Source of the DNA: Paraburkholderia caledonica NBRC 102488
GTDB taxonomy: Bacteria; Pseudomonadota; Gammaproteobacteria; Burkholderiales; Burkholderiaceae
Reading direction: 5' to 3'
NCBI RefSeq assembly: GCF_000685095.1
Contig: NZ_BAYE01000003.1
Span: 434,001 to 498,000, forward strand
DNA: 64,000 nucleotides
Notes under the pieces: generated by a model
Told to the model about the DNA's origin: nothing
The model's input: the letters and a program-made list of their open reading frames with translations, nothing else
The model's database searches: none
In this document: piece after piece, positions 1-11,054 of the stretch
Numbering within the stretch: position 1 is the first letter of the stretch
Layout: every line of letters begins with the position of its first letter
Program-made: the position numbers and the translations under genes

Positions 1-376
1 GATCGGGCAGGCGCACCAGATATTCGACCGGCCGGTGATCTTCCGCGCGATACACGCCGATATGACCCACGCGCGCGGACGGCACCAGTTCCAGCAGGCC
101 GTCCGACATGCCGATGCCCGCGCGCAGCACCGGCACGATGGCGAGCTTCTTGCCGGCGATCACCGGCGCGTCGATCTCGACGAGCGGCGTGCTGAGCCGG
201 CGGGTGGTCATCGGCAGATTGCGGGTGATTTCGTAGCCCATCAGCAGCGTGATCTCGCGCAGCAGTTCGCGGAACGTGCGCGTCGAGGTGTCCCGGTCAC
301 GCATGTGCGACAGCTTGTGCTGGATCAGCGGGTGATCGAGGATGAAAAGGTTGGGGAAACGGCTGTCCTGAGTCAT
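1..376 (-). CDS. upp: Uracil phosphoribosyltransferase, N-terminal part (runs off the left edge)
   Basis: Salvage enzyme of the cytoplasm that joins uracil to PRPP to give UMP. About 125 N-terminal residues are visible of a family length of roughly 210. They start [20 protein letters not shown] and include the HKLSHMRD and STRTFRELL segments and the [10 protein letters not shown] motif that are characteristic of Upp. The ATG is on the minus strand and the C-terminal PRPP-binding loop lies outside the window. The gene is divergent from the SDR gene to its right and shares a 249-bp intergenic region with it. Identification is firm; completeness cannot be judged. Confidence 0.93.
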   Translation of the reverse strand, partial: MTQDSRFPNLFILDHPLIQHKLSHMRDRDTSTRTFRELLREITLLMGYEITRNLPMTTRRLSTPLVEIDAPVIAGKKLAIVPVLRAGIGMSDGLLELVPSARVGHIGVYRAEDHRPVEYLVRLPD

Positions 377-557
377 GGGCGGGGGCACGAGCGGCGGCAA
401 AAAGGTCGATTCGGGGCCGATCCGGGGATCGGTTCGGCGCATTGCGCGGCGAGCGCAATCAACTTGCGACGGCCGGCGCACGCGCCACGGCGCAAGTTTA
501 CCGAAAGAGTGGCCCCGGAAGATACCGGAGATTGCAGCAGCCCGGCGCAGTCCGGCA

Positions 558-576
558 CCGATTCTTCTAGAATCGG
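558..576. promoter_or_regulatory. Inverted repeat overlapping a -10-like element upstream of the SDR gene
   Basis: CCGATTCT and AGAATCGG form a perfect 8-bp inverted repeat with a 3-base spacer. The right arm contains TAGAAT (568-573), a 5/6 match to a sigma-70 -10 box, about 50 bases before the SDR start codon. No good -35 hexamer is seen at 17 bases. It could be an operator, a promoter element or a short hairpin. Confidence 0.3.
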
Positions 577-625
577 GGGAAACTTTGCAACCATTCAGCA
601 AGACGCCAGCGAGGAGAACGCATAC

Positions 626-1405
626 ATGGACATGGGCATTGCAGGACGCACAGCGCTGGTTTGCGCGGCGAGCAAGGGTTTGGGGCGCGGTTGTGCTGAA
701 GCGCTCGCGGCTGAAGGCGTCAACCTGACGATCGTCGCCCGCACTGCCGGCCCGCTCGAAGCGACAGCCGACGACATTCGCCGTCGAACTGGCGTCGAGG
801 TGAAGACGGTCGCATGCGACATCACCACGCCCGAAGGTCGGGCAGCCGCGCTCGCGGCTTGTCCGCAGCCGGACATTCTGGTGAATAACGCGGGCGGCCC
901 GCCGCCCGGCGACTTCCGCGAATTCACACACGACGACTGGATCCGCGCGCTGGAAAGCAACATGCTCACGCCGATCGAGCTGATTCGGGCGACTATCGAC
1001 TCGATGAGCGCACGCGGCTACGGGCGCATCGTCAACATCACAAGTTCGGCCGTGAAGTCGCCGATCGACGTACTGGGCCTGTCGAATGGCGCGCGTTCGG
1101 GCCTGACCGGTTTCGTCGCGGGTCTCGCGCGCAAGATGGCGCCCACCGGCGTCACGATCAACAACCTGCTGCCGGGCATGTTCGATACGGACCGGATCGC
1201 CGTCACGATGCAAGCGGCAGCGAAATCGAACAACATTTCCCTCGAAGAAGCCCGCGCGCAGCGCATGAAGGCGATTCCCGCCGGACGCTTCGGCAATCCC
1301 GACGAATTCGGCCGTGCCTGTGCCTTTCTGTGCAGCGTCCACGCGGGTTACATCACCGGACAGAACTGGCTGATCGACGGCGGCGCTTATCCCGGCACGT
1401 TCTAG
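626..1405 (+). CDS. SDR-family protein with non-canonical active site (BKR-like)
   Basis: A 259-residue Rossmann-fold protein of the short-chain dehydrogenase/reductase superfamily. It keeps NNAG at 87-90, the ITSS serine region near 138-141 and a C-terminal GQNWLIDGG. The usual TGxxxGxG is replaced by CAASKGLG (13-20). The catalytic YxxxK is replaced: S153 and R157 lie where Tyr and Lys are expected (LSNGARSGL). This fits the subgroup described as ketoacyl-reductase-like SDRs lacking a full catalytic tetrad. Substrate is unknown and it may not be a normal oxidoreductase. The ATG at 626 was chosen over the longer open frame because it follows a GAGGAG ribosome site and begins the conserved fold. 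Confidence 0.85.
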   Translation: MDMGIAGRTALVCAASKGLGRGCAEALAAEGVNLTIVARTAGPLEATADDIRRRTGVEVKTVACDITTPEGRAAALAACPQPDILVNNAGGPPPGDFREFTHDDWIRALESNMLTPIELIRATIDSMSARGYGRIVNITSSAVKSPIDVLGLSNGARSGLTGFVAGLARKMAPTGVTINNLLPGMFDTDRIAVTMQAAAKSNNISLEEARAQRMKAIPAGRFGNPDEFGRACAFLCSVHAGYITGQNWLIDGGAYPGTF

Positions 1406-1503
1406 ACGCATACGTTCACATAGGTGCGCGCCGTGGGTCCACGGCGGCACTTCGAGCAACATCACAACAACGACAATCACAACGGTTCCAGGAGTCTTAC
1501 GTC

Positions 1504-1893
1504 ATGACCACCCGCATTGCGCTGATCGCGCACGATCACAAGAAAGACGACATCGTCAAACTGGCCGGCGAATACGTCGACACGCTCAAGCGCTGCGACG
1601 TCGTCGCGACCGGCACGACCGGCGGGCGCATTAGCGAAGCGCACGGGCTGACCGTCGAGCGCATGCTGTCCGGCCCACACGGCGGCGACCTGCAGATCGG
1701 CGCGCAACTCGCGGAAGGGCGCGTGGACATGGTCATTTTCCTGCGCGATCCGATGACGTCGCAACCGCACGAACCGGATATCAACGCGCTGGTACGCGCA
1801 TGCGACGTACACAACATTCCGTGCGCGACCAACATCTCGACGGCACGCATGGTTCTCGACGTACTCACGCTGCGTCTCGCGCAACAGGTTTGA
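1504..1893 (+). CDS. mgsA: Methylglyoxal synthase
   Basis: Converts dihydroxyacetone phosphate to methylglyoxal and phosphate, a bypass of lower glycolysis that restores free phosphate. The 129-residue protein has the family signatures: [11 protein letters not shown] at the N-terminus, TGTTGG in the phosphate-binding loop, [11 protein letters not shown], and FLRDPM with the nearby catalytic aspartate region. Length is normal for the family (about 130-150). It lies 98 bases downstream of the SDR gene and 63 bases upstream of the quinone oxidoreductase on the same strand; co-transcription is possible but not shown. Confidence 0.95.
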   Translation: MTTRIALIAHDHKKDDIVKLAGEYVDTLKRCDVVATGTTGGRISEAHGLTVERMLSGPHGGDLQIGAQLAEGRVDMVIFLRDPMTSQPHEPDINALVRACDVHNIPCATNISTARMVLDVLTLRLAQQV

Positions 1894-1956
1894 CGCTGCA
1901 TACGCGAGGCTCATCGGCCAGACAATCAGCCCGCATTCCAAATCAAGGAGACACGA

Positions 1957-2931
1957 ATGGTCAAAGCAATCCGATTCGATAAAACCGGCGGCCCCGAAGT
2001 GATGAAATGGGTCGACGTCGAGGTGGGCGACCCCGGAGCCGGCGAAATTCGCATCCGTCAGACGGCGGTCGGGCTCAACTATATCGACGTGTACTTTCGT
2101 ACCGGTCTGTATCCGCTGCCGCTGCCGGGCGGCCTCGGCATGGAAGCAGCCGGCGAGGTGATCGCGGTCGGCGCGGGCGTGAACGATCTGAAAGCGGGCG
2201 ATCGCGTCGCCTACGTGGCAAGGCCGCCCGGCGCCTATGCGCAGGAGCGCGTGCTGCCGGCCGCACAGGTCATCAGGCTGCCAGACGCGGTGAGCGATGA
2301 ACAGGCCGCCTCGGTGATGCTGCAAGGCCTGACCGCTCAGTACCTGCTGCGCCGCACGTATCGTGTCAAGGCCGGCGACACCATCCTGATTCAGGCGGCC
2401 GCGGGCGGTGTCGGGTTGCTCGTGTGCCAGTGGGCGAAGGCACTGGGCGCGACGGTGATCGGCACCGTAGGCTCCGACGAGAAAGCGGAGATCGCGAAGG
2501 CCCATGGCTGCGACCACGCAATCGTCTATACGCGTGAAAACTTCACGAAGCGCGTGCGCGAAATCACCAATGGTGCAGGCGTGCCGGTGGTGTACGACTC
2601 CATTGGTAAAGATACGTTTACGGGCTCGCTCGATTGCCTCGCGCCGCTCGGCATGTTCGTGAGCTTCGGCAATGCGTCGGGACCGCTGCCGCCTATCGAC
2701 TCATCCGAATTCGCCGGCCGCGGCTCGCTGTTCTTCACACGTCCCACGCTGTTCACGTATATCGGCAAACGCAGCGACTACGAGGCGATGTCGGCCGAAC
2801 TATTCGATGTGCTGGTTTCAGGCAAGGTCAAGACGAGCATCAACCAGCGCTACGCGCTCGCCGATGTCGGTCAGGCGCATACGGATCTCGAATCACGCAG
2901 GACCACGGGGTCGACCATCCTGTTACCGTAG
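1957..2931 (+). CDS. NADPH:quinone oxidoreductase, zinc-independent MDR family
   Basis: A 324-residue medium-chain dehydrogenase/reductase of the zeta-crystallin/Qor type. The N-terminal GroES-like domain contains GLNYIDVYFRTGLYP, as in quinone reductases. The nucleotide-binding domain contains AAAGGVGLLVCQWAKALGA. No structural or catalytic zinc ligands are seen. It probably reduces quinones or other electrophiles with NADPH in the cytoplasm. The start follows a strong AAGGAG site. A second, different MDR protein of PIG3 type occurs further right, so gene symbols are not assigned. Confidence 0.9.
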   Translation: MVKAIRFDKTGGPEVMKWVDVEVGDPGAGEIRIRQTAVGLNYIDVYFRTGLYPLPLPGGLGMEAAGEVIAVGAGVNDLKAGDRVAYVARPPGAYAQERVLPAAQVIRLPDAVSDEQAASVMLQGLTAQYLLRRTYRVKAGDTILIQAAAGGVGLLVCQWAKALGATVIGTVGSDEKAEIAKAHGCDHAIVYTRENFTKRVREITNGAGVPVVYDSIGKDTFTGSLDCLAPLGMFVSFGNASGPLPPIDSSEFAGRGSLFFTRPTLFTYIGKRSDYEAMSAELFDVLVSGKVKTSINQRYALADVGQAHTDLESRRTTGSTILLP

Positions 2932-3009
2932 TCCTCATGCGCGTTCGCGCGTCTTCCTGACAGCCCGGACCTGAGCATCTAACCAGGTCGAGCCGTTGAC
3001 CACCACCAG

Positions 3010-3037
3010 GGCCGTTGCATCTCGCGATGCAACGGCC
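3010..3037 (+). terminator. Hairpin after the quinone oxidoreductase
   Basis: A perfect 12-bp stem (GGCCGTTGCATC paired with GATGCAACGGCC) around a TCGC loop, followed by TTGTGCGTTT. The stem is strong but the tail is only partly T-rich, so termination may be incomplete. It separates the oxidoreductase gene from the potassium locus. Confidence 0.65.
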
Positions 3038-3049
3038 TTGTGCGTTTAC

Positions 3050-3065
3050 GCGATTTTTATATCGC
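3050..3065. promoter_or_regulatory. Possible KdpE-type operator upstream of the kdp genes
   Basis: GCGAT and ATCGC flank an AT-only TTTTAT core, about 80 bases before the first small kdp ORF. KdpE sites in enteric bacteria are T-rich and lie just upstream of the kdp promoter, so position and composition fit. No sequence match to a defined Burkholderia KdpE motif can be claimed and no convincing -35/-10 pair was found. Confidence 0.25.
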
Positions 3066-3144
3066 AAACCGCAGCTTTGATCAGCCCTTTACGCGCATGC
3101 GCATACCGTTGCGGCTATCCGAATTCCGTCAATGGAGAATAAAA

Positions 3145-3258
3145 ATGGATGCGCTGTATGTCGTAGCCGTCGCGCTTTTCACCGCGCTGACGTTTGCACT
3201 GATTGCCGGCTGCGAGAAGCTGATGCTGTCCCGTCGCGGCCAGGGGGCACGCTCATGA
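3145..3258 (+). CDS. Tiny membrane protein upstream of kdpF
   Basis: A 37-residue ORF with one predicted transmembrane helix (about residues 4-22) and a basic C-terminus. It follows a GGAG ribosome site, and its TGA overlaps the kdpF ATG in an ATGA arrangement, implying translational coupling. I recall similar very short proteins near kdp genes in other bacteria but know no function for them. By position it may assist assembly or stability of the KdpFABC complex; this is inference. It is distinct from KdpF, which is the next ORF. Confidence 0.6.
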   Translation: MDALYVVAVALFTALTFALIAGCEKLMLSRRGQGARS

Positions 3259-3347
3259 ACTGGATGTTGTGGCTCTCCGGCGCGGCAACCGCGCTGCTGT
3301 TTGCGTACCTCGTCTATGCGCTGTTGCGCGCGGAGGACATCGAATGA
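3255..3347 (+). CDS. kdpF: Potassium-transporting ATPase small subunit KdpF
   Basis: A 30-residue single-span membrane peptide, the usual size for KdpF, which stabilises the KdpFABC complex in the inner membrane. It has a hydrophobic helix ending in the characteristic AYLVYALLRAE-type segment and a short acidic tail. Start and stop both overlap neighbours by four bases (ATGA at each junction), so translation is coupled to the upstream mini-ORF and to kdpA. Too short for many gene callers but well supported by context. Confidence 0.85.
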   Translation: MNWMLWLSGAATALLFAYLVYALLRAEDIE

Positions 3348-5149
3348 ACGCGAATAATGTCTTGCAGGCGGCGCTCTTTATCGTCGTGCTGCTGGCCGCC
3401 GCGGTGCCTGTGTCGCGCTATCTGCACGGTGTGATGGACGGCAGTTCGCGCGTGCTGCGCATCGGCGGACCCATCGAGCGGCTGTTGTACCGCGTCGCTG
3501 GCGTCGATCCGTCGACGGAAATGAGCTGGAAGCACTACGCGATCGCAACGATCGCGTTCAATGCGCTGGGCGTCGTGTTTCTTTATCTGCTGTTGCGCGT
3601 GCAGGGCTGGTTACCCGGCAATCCGCAGCAGTTCGGCGCCATGACCGTCGACGGTGCATTCAATACCGCGATCAGCTTCGTGACCAATACGAACTGGCAG
3701 GACTACACGCCGGAACAAACGGTGGGTTATCTCACGCAGATGCTCGGCCTCACGGTGCAGAACTTTTTCTCTGCGGCAACCGGCATCGTCGTCGTGATCG
3801 CGCTGATTCGCGGCTTCGCCCGCCATACGGCGCAAACCATCGGCAATTTCTGGGTCGATCTCACACGCGTGACGCTGTACGTGTTGCTGCCGATGGCGGT
3901 CATCGTCGCGACGCTGATGATGAGCCAGGGCGTAATCCAGAACTTTAACGCGTATAAAGACGTGCCGACGTTGCAAACCACGACCTACGCCGCACCGAAG
4001 CTCGACGCGCAAGGCAATCCGGTCAAGGACGCGAAGGGTAATGCGGTGACAGTCGATACGCCGCTCAAAACGCAGACCATCGCAATGGGTCCGGTTGCGT
4101 CGCAGGAAGCGATCAAGATGATCGGCACCAACGGCGGCGGCTTCTTCAACGGTAACTCCGCGCATCCGTACGAGAACCCGACGCCGTTCTCCAACTTCCT
4201 GCAGATCTTTTCGATTCTGATCATCCCGGCCGCGCTCGCGCTCTTGTTCGGCCGCATGATCGGGGACCGCAAGCAGGGTGTGGCCGTGCTCGCGGCAATG
4301 ACGATTGCGTTCGGCGTATGCGTATTCGGCGAGATCGGAGCGGAGCAGGGCGGCAATCCGGCATTCACCGCGCTCCATGTCGATCAGTCGGCGAGCGCGA
4401 TGCAGTCGGGCGGCAACGCGGAAGGCAAGGAAACGCGCTTCGGCATCGCGCAATCCGGCATCTTCACTGTCGCGACGACGGCGGCTTCGTGCGGCGCGGT
4501 CGCCAACACGCACGATTCGCTGACGCCTATCGGCGGCCTTTATCCGCTGCTGCTGATGCAGCTTGGCGAAGTGATCTTCGGCGGTGTCGGTTCGGGCCTG
4601 TACGGCATGCTGGTGTTCGCGCTGCTCGCCGTGTTCGTGGCGGGTCTGATGATCGGCCGCACGCCTGAGTACGTCGGCAAGAAGATCGAAGCGTACGAGA
4701 TGAAGATGGTGTCCATCGTCGTTCTGCTTACGCCGTTGCTCGTGCTGGTCGGCACGTCGATCGCGGTGCTGAGCGACGCGGGCAAGGCGGGCATCGCCAA
4801 TCCGGGCGCACACGGCTTCTCGGAGATCCTCTACGCGTTCAGTTCGGCCGCGAACAACAACGGCAGCGCGTTCGCTGGCCTGACCGTGGGCACGCCTTTC
4901 TATAACTGGCTCACTGCAATTGCGATGTGGTTCGGCCGCTTCGGCACGATCGTCCCCGTGCTCGCGATTGCCGGCTCGCTTGCCGCCAAGAAGCGCATCG
5001 GCGTGACCGGCGGCACGCTGCCGACGCACGGGCCGCTCTTCGTCGTTCTGCTACTCGGCACGGTGCTGCTGGTCGGTGCGCTCACTTACGTGCCGGCGCT
5101 CGCGCTCGGTCCGGGCGTCGAACATCTGATGATGATGGGCGCGAACTGA
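3344..5149 (+). CDS. kdpA: Potassium-transporting ATPase subunit A (channel-like subunit)
   Basis: The 601-residue integral membrane subunit that binds and conducts K+ in the high-affinity Kdp pump. It is related to the Trk/Ktr superfamily, with four selectivity-filter repeats. Visible filter-type segments include SFVTNTNWQDY, TNGGGFFNGNSAHPYENP, and the later SCGAVANTHDS and SSAANNNGSAF stretches. Length matches the family (about 560-600). It overlaps kdpF by four bases and is followed after 82 bases by kdpB. The longer in-frame extension upstream was rejected because it runs through kdpF in another frame. Confidence 0.97.
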   Translation: MNANNVLQAALFIVVLLAAAVPVSRYLHGVMDGSSRVLRIGGPIERLLYRVAGVDPSTEMSWKHYAIATIAFNALGVVFLYLLLRVQGWLPGNPQQFGAMTVDGAFNTAISFVTNTNWQDYTPEQTVGYLTQMLGLTVQNFFSAATGIVVVIALIRGFARHTAQTIGNFWVDLTRVTLYVLLPMAVIVATLMMSQGVIQNFNAYKDVPTLQTTTYAAPKLDAQGNPVKDAKGNAVTVDTPLKTQTIAMGPVASQEAIKMIGTNGGGFFNGNSAHPYENPTPFSNFLQIFSILIIPAALALLFGRMIGDRKQGVAVLAAMTIAFGVCVFGEIGAEQGGNPAFTALHVDQSASAMQSGGNAEGKETRFGIAQSGIFTVATTAASCGAVANTHDSLTPIGGLYPLLLMQLGEVIFGGVGSGLYGMLVFALLAVFVAGLMIGRTPEYVGKKIEAYEMKMVSIVVLLTPLLVLVGTSIAVLSDAGKAGIANPGAHGFSEILYAFSSAANNNGSAFAGLTVGTPFYNWLTAIAMWFGRFGTIVPVLAIAGSLAAKKRIGVTGGTLPTHGPLFVVLLLGTVLLVGALTYVPALALGPGVEHLMMMGAN

Positions 5150-5231
5150 TGCCAGCACTGATGCGCAAGGACGTGGCAAGACGCGTATCCGTACGCGTCG
5201 GTAAAAAAGCAACGCGAAATTCGAGGATGCA

Positions 5232-7328
<2,097 letters not shown>

Positions 7329-7371
7329 GTCCGGCTGTTGAAAATCGGCAGCCTACGAGGAAACAATCGTC

Positions 7372-7950
7372 ATGAAAAATCTGTTGCGTCCGTTGATCGT
7401 TCTTTTCGCGGTGCTCAGCGCCGTAACCGGCCTCGCTTATCCGGCGTTGGTCACCGCCGTGGGCCAAACGCTGTTTCACGATGAGGCCAATGGCAGCCTC
7501 ATCGAGCGGGACGGCAAGGTGGTCGGCTCGAAGCTGATCGGCCAGCAGTTCGATGCGCCGCAGTACTTCTGGGGACGCTTATCGGCCACGAGCCCGATGC
7601 CCTATAACGCGCAGGCCTCGGGCGGCTCCAATCTCGGCCCGACCAATCCGGCGCTTCTGGACGAAGTGAAAGGCCGCATCGACGCGTTGAAGGCTGCGGG
7701 AACGGATATGTCCAAGCCCGTGCCGGTCGATCTGGTGACGTCTTCCGGAAGCGGGCTGGACCCTGAGATCAGCCCGGCGGCGGCCGCTTATCAGATCGAT
7801 CGGGTCGCGAAAGCGCGCGGGCTCGGAGAGAACGATGTGCGAGCGCTAGTGGACCGTTATACGAGTGGCCGTCAATTCGGCTTTCTCGGTGAGCCCCGCG
7901 TGAATGTGCTGCAACTGAACCTTGCGCTCGACGAGATGAAGCGCGAGTGA
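7372..7950 (+). CDS. kdpC: Potassium-transporting ATPase subunit C
   Basis: A 192-residue subunit with one N-terminal membrane helix ([20 protein letters not shown]) and a periplasmic domain. Typical family segments are [35 protein letters not shown] and [14 protein letters not shown]. It caps KdpA and supports K+ binding in the KdpFABC complex. Length is usual. It follows kdpB by 43 bases and precedes kdpD by 194 bases, so the sensor genes may be read through or have their own promoter. Confidence 0.96.
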   Translation: MKNLLRPLIVLFAVLSAVTGLAYPALVTAVGQTLFHDEANGSLIERDGKVVGSKLIGQQFDAPQYFWGRLSATSPMPYNAQASGGSNLGPTNPALLDEVKGRIDALKAAGTDMSKPVPVDLVTSSGSGLDPEISPAAAAYQIDRVAKARGLGENDVRALVDRYTSGRQFGFLGEPRVNVLQLNLALDEMKRE

Positions 7951-8144
7951 GGGCGCCTGACCGGAGTCCGGCGCAGCGCTAGCCGGGGAGCGGCTGGACA
8001 ACCCGCGGAACAGGCGGCGGGCGCGAACGCGGTTCTTATCTTTTAACAGGGCATGGCCGTGCATCGTTATGAACGATTTGCGGCCGGGCCGCCGCCGTGC
8101 CACCATGCACGCACCGCCGCGTGCCTATCATCGAACATGCAAGC

Positions 8145-11054
8145 ATGAACCGCCCCGATCCCGATCAACTGCTCGACAAGCTGCAACGCGACGAACAACA
8201 GCGTCAACGCGGCAGGCTGAAGATTTTTTTCGGCGCGTCGGCGGGCGTCGGCAAGACATACGCGATGTTGCAGGCGGCGCGCCGCCGTCGCGACGAAGGC
8301 GCGGACGTGGTGGTCGGCATCGCCGAAACGCATGGACGTGGCGAAACGGCCGCGCTGCTCGAAGGACTCGACGTGCTGCCGCTCGCACAGTTTGAGTACC
8401 GTGGGCGCAAGCTCGGCGAATTCGATCTCGACGCGGCGCTGGCGCGCAAGCCACAACTCATTCTCGTCGACGAACTCGCGCATTCGAATGTGCAGGGCGC
8501 GCGGCATCTCAAGCGCTGGCAGGACGTGTATGAACTGCTCGACGCCGGCATCGACGTCTATACGACTGTCAACGTTCAACACCTGGAAAGTCTGAACGAC
8601 GTGGTTGGACAGATCACGGGCATTCGCGTGTGGGAGACAGTTCCCGACCGTGTGTTCGATCGCGCCGACGAAGTCACGCTGGTCGATCTTCCAGCCGAGG
8701 AACTGCTCGACCGCATGCGCGACGGCAAGGTGTATTTGCCGCAACAGGCCGAGCGCGCCGTGCGCAATTTCTTTCGCAAGGGCAACCTGATCGCGCTGCG
8801 CGAGCTGGCATTGCGCCGTACCGCCGATCGGGTCGACGCGCAAATGCGGGAGTATCGTGCCGACCGTTCGATCGAACGGATCTGGCAGGCGCGCGAACGC
8901 TTGCTGGTATGCGTCGGTCCCGGCCCTGAAGCGCCGATGCTGGTGCGCGCGGCGGCGCGTCTCGCCACGAGTCTGAAGGCGGACTGGATCGCCGTGTATG
9001 TGGAGACACCCGCGCTGCAGCGCTTGCCCGATGCGCGGCGCGAACGCACGCTGAACGCATTGAAGCTCGCCGCTGAACTCGGCGCGGAAACGGCGACGCT
9101 CGCGGGCGTCGACGCGGCTTCGGCGCTGGCCGGTTACGCACAGGCTCGCAATGTGTCGAAACTGGTGGCGGGCGCGTCGACCCGCTCGGGTTTAACGCGC
9201 TGGCTGCGCCGCCCGCTTGGCGAACGCATCGCGGAAAAGGCGGGTCATGTCGATCTCACGCTGATTCGCCCGTCGTCGTCGGAAAGCGGCAGTGGCGAGC
9301 AGCACCGCTTGCTCAGCACGACTGCGAACGCGTGGCGCGAAGCGTTGAGCGCCGCGCGCGAACGCCGCTCGCCGCCGCGCGCGTACGGCTTCGCACTGGC
9401 GATCTGCGCGGGCATCACCGCGTTGTCGAGTCAGTTGAGCGATCACATCGATCTGACGAACCTGGTCATGCTGTATCTGCTCGGCGTGATCTTCACAGCA
9501 GCGAAACTCGGGCGCGGGCCCGGCGTGCTGCTGTCGTTCCTGAGCGTCGCCGCATTCGACTTTTTCTTCGTGCCGCCGCGCTTGTCGCTGTCGGTGTCGG
9601 ATACGCAATATCTGCTGACGTTCTTCGGCATGTTGCTGACCTCGCTCGTGATCAGCCATCTAACGTCGAGCTTGCGGCGCGAGGCGCGCGTGGCGCGGCG
9701 TCGCGAGCAGCGCACCGGCGCGATGTACTCGATGGCGCGCGAACTGGCCGCGGCGCTGACGACAGAACAGATCGTCGGCATTGGGAGCCGTCACGTGAGC
9801 GAAGTGTTCGGCGCGCGCGTTGCGGTTCTGTTGCCGGACAGCGCCGATCGGGTGAAGCAGAAAATCGAGGACCCGGACGCCGCAGTCACGCTAGAAGGCG
9901 AACTGCTCGATACCGATGTCGGCCAATGGGTCTACGATCACCAGAAGCCGGCCGGACATGGTACTGACACGCTGCCCGCCGCGGCTGCTTTATATCTGCC
10001 GCTGAAGGCGCCGATGCGCACGCGCGGCGTGCTTGCGGTGGTGCTGCGCGACGAACGCGAACTGGACGTGCCTGAACAGGAGCGCATGCTCGACGCGTTC
10101 GCCGCGCAGATCGCGCTCGCGCTCGAGCGCGTGCATTATGTGGACATCGCGCGCGACGCGCTTGTCAGTATGGAATCCGAACGTTTGCGCAACTCGCTGT
10201 TGTCCGCGATTTCGCACGATTTGCGCACTCCGCTTACAACGATTGTCGGCTTCTCGTCGATGCTCGCACAATCGCGGGGAACTCATGTCGACGTGGAGCG
10301 CGACGGTGAACTCGTCGAGGCGATCCATGAAGAAGCGCTGCGCATGACCGGGATCGTGACGAACCTGCTCGACATGGCGCGCTTGCAGGAGGGCAGCCTG
10401 CAGCTCAACCGGCAGTGGACGCCGCTCGAAGAAACCGTAGGCGCCGCGCTGCGCGCCTGCAAGCGTGCGCTGAACGGACACCCGGTGCAGGTCAATCTCG
10501 CGGCCGACCTGCCGTTGCTGCATCTGGACGCTGTACTGATGGAGCGGCTTTTCTCGAACCTGTTCGAGAATGCGGCGAAATACACGTCGCCCGGTACGCC
10601 GCTGACCATCGGCGCGCAACGCTTCGAGCCGGACGGCAAGCCGTTCGTGCGCGTCACTGTCGACGATAATGGGCCGGGCCTGCCGGTCGGCATGGAAACG
10701 CGAGTGTTCGAGAAGTTCACCCGTGGCGAGAAGGAATCGGCCAAGCCCGGCGTGGGCCTGGGTCTCGCGATTTGTCGAGCGATCGTGGAAGCGCACGGCG
10801 GGAGCATCGGCGCACTTAATCGCATGGCGGCCGGGTCGGCAGGTTCGGCAGAAGCGGCTGAAGGCCGCATCGACGGTGCGCGCTTCTGGTTCACGCTGCC
10901 CGTCGACACGCCGCCGGACGCGCCGGATCCGATGGACGAAGAAGCCGCCGACGATCTGGGACACAATCCGGGACAATCAGGCTCAACACCCGCGGGTTTG
11001 GACCCGCATTCGAACGCGCACCTGGACCAGCTAGCGAAACCAACTCATGAGTGA
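8145..11054 (+). CDS. kdpD: Potassium-sensing histidine kinase KdpD
   Basis: A 969-residue membrane sensor kinase controlling the kdp genes. Order: N-terminal KdpD domain with Walker A GASAGVGKT (30-38) and ILVDELAHSN, a universal-stress-protein-like domain, a short four-helix membrane block (DUF4118 type), a GAF-like domain, a HisKA domain with phospho-acceptor H691 in AISHDLRTPL, and a C-terminal ATPase domain ending near FWFTLPVD. Start ATG 8145 is 16 codons into the open frame; upstream residues do not resemble KdpD. It overlaps kdpE by eight bases. Confidence 0.96.
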   Translation: MNRPDPDQLLDKLQRDEQQRQRGRLKIFFGASAGVGKTYAMLQAARRRRDEGADVVVGIAETHGRGETAALLEGLDVLPLAQFEYRGRKLGEFDLDAALARKPQLILVDELAHSNVQGARHLKRWQDVYELLDAGIDVYTTVNVQHLESLNDVVGQITGIRVWETVPDRVFDRADEVTLVDLPAEELLDRMRDGKVYLPQQAERAVRNFFRKGNLIALRELALRRTADRVDAQMREYRADRSIERIWQARERLLVCVGPGPEAPMLVRAAARLATSLKADWIAVYVETPALQRLPDARRERTLNALKLAAELGAETATLAGVDAASALAGYAQARNVSKLVAGASTRSGLTRWLRRPLGERIAEKAGHVDLTLIRPSSSESGSGEQHRLLSTTANAWREALSAARERRSPPRAYGFALAICAGITALSSQLSDHIDLTNLVMLYLLGVIFTAAKLGRGPGVLLSFLSVAAFDFFFVPPRLSLSVSDTQYLLTFFGMLLTSLVISHLTSSLRREARVARRREQRTGAMYSMARELAAALTTEQIVGIGSRHVSEVFGARVAVLLPDSADRVKQKIEDPDAAVTLEGELLDTDVGQWVYDHQKPAGHGTDTLPAAAALYLPLKAPMRTRGVLAVVLRDERELDVPEQERMLDAFAAQIALALERVHYVDIARDALVSMESERLRNSLLSAISHDLRTPLTTIVGFSSMLAQSRGTHVDVERDGELVEAIHEEALRMTGIVTNLLDMARLQEGSLQLNRQWTPLEETVGAALRACKRALNGHPVQVNLAADLPLLHLDAVLMERLFSNLFENAAKYTSPGTPLTIGAQRFEPDGKPFVRVTVDDNGPGLPVGMETRVFEKFTRGEKESAKPGVGLGLAICRAIVEAHGGSIGALNRMAAGSAGSAEAAEGRIDGARFWFTLPVDTPPDAPDPMDEEAADDLGHNPGQSGSTPAGLDPHSNAHLDQLAKPTHE

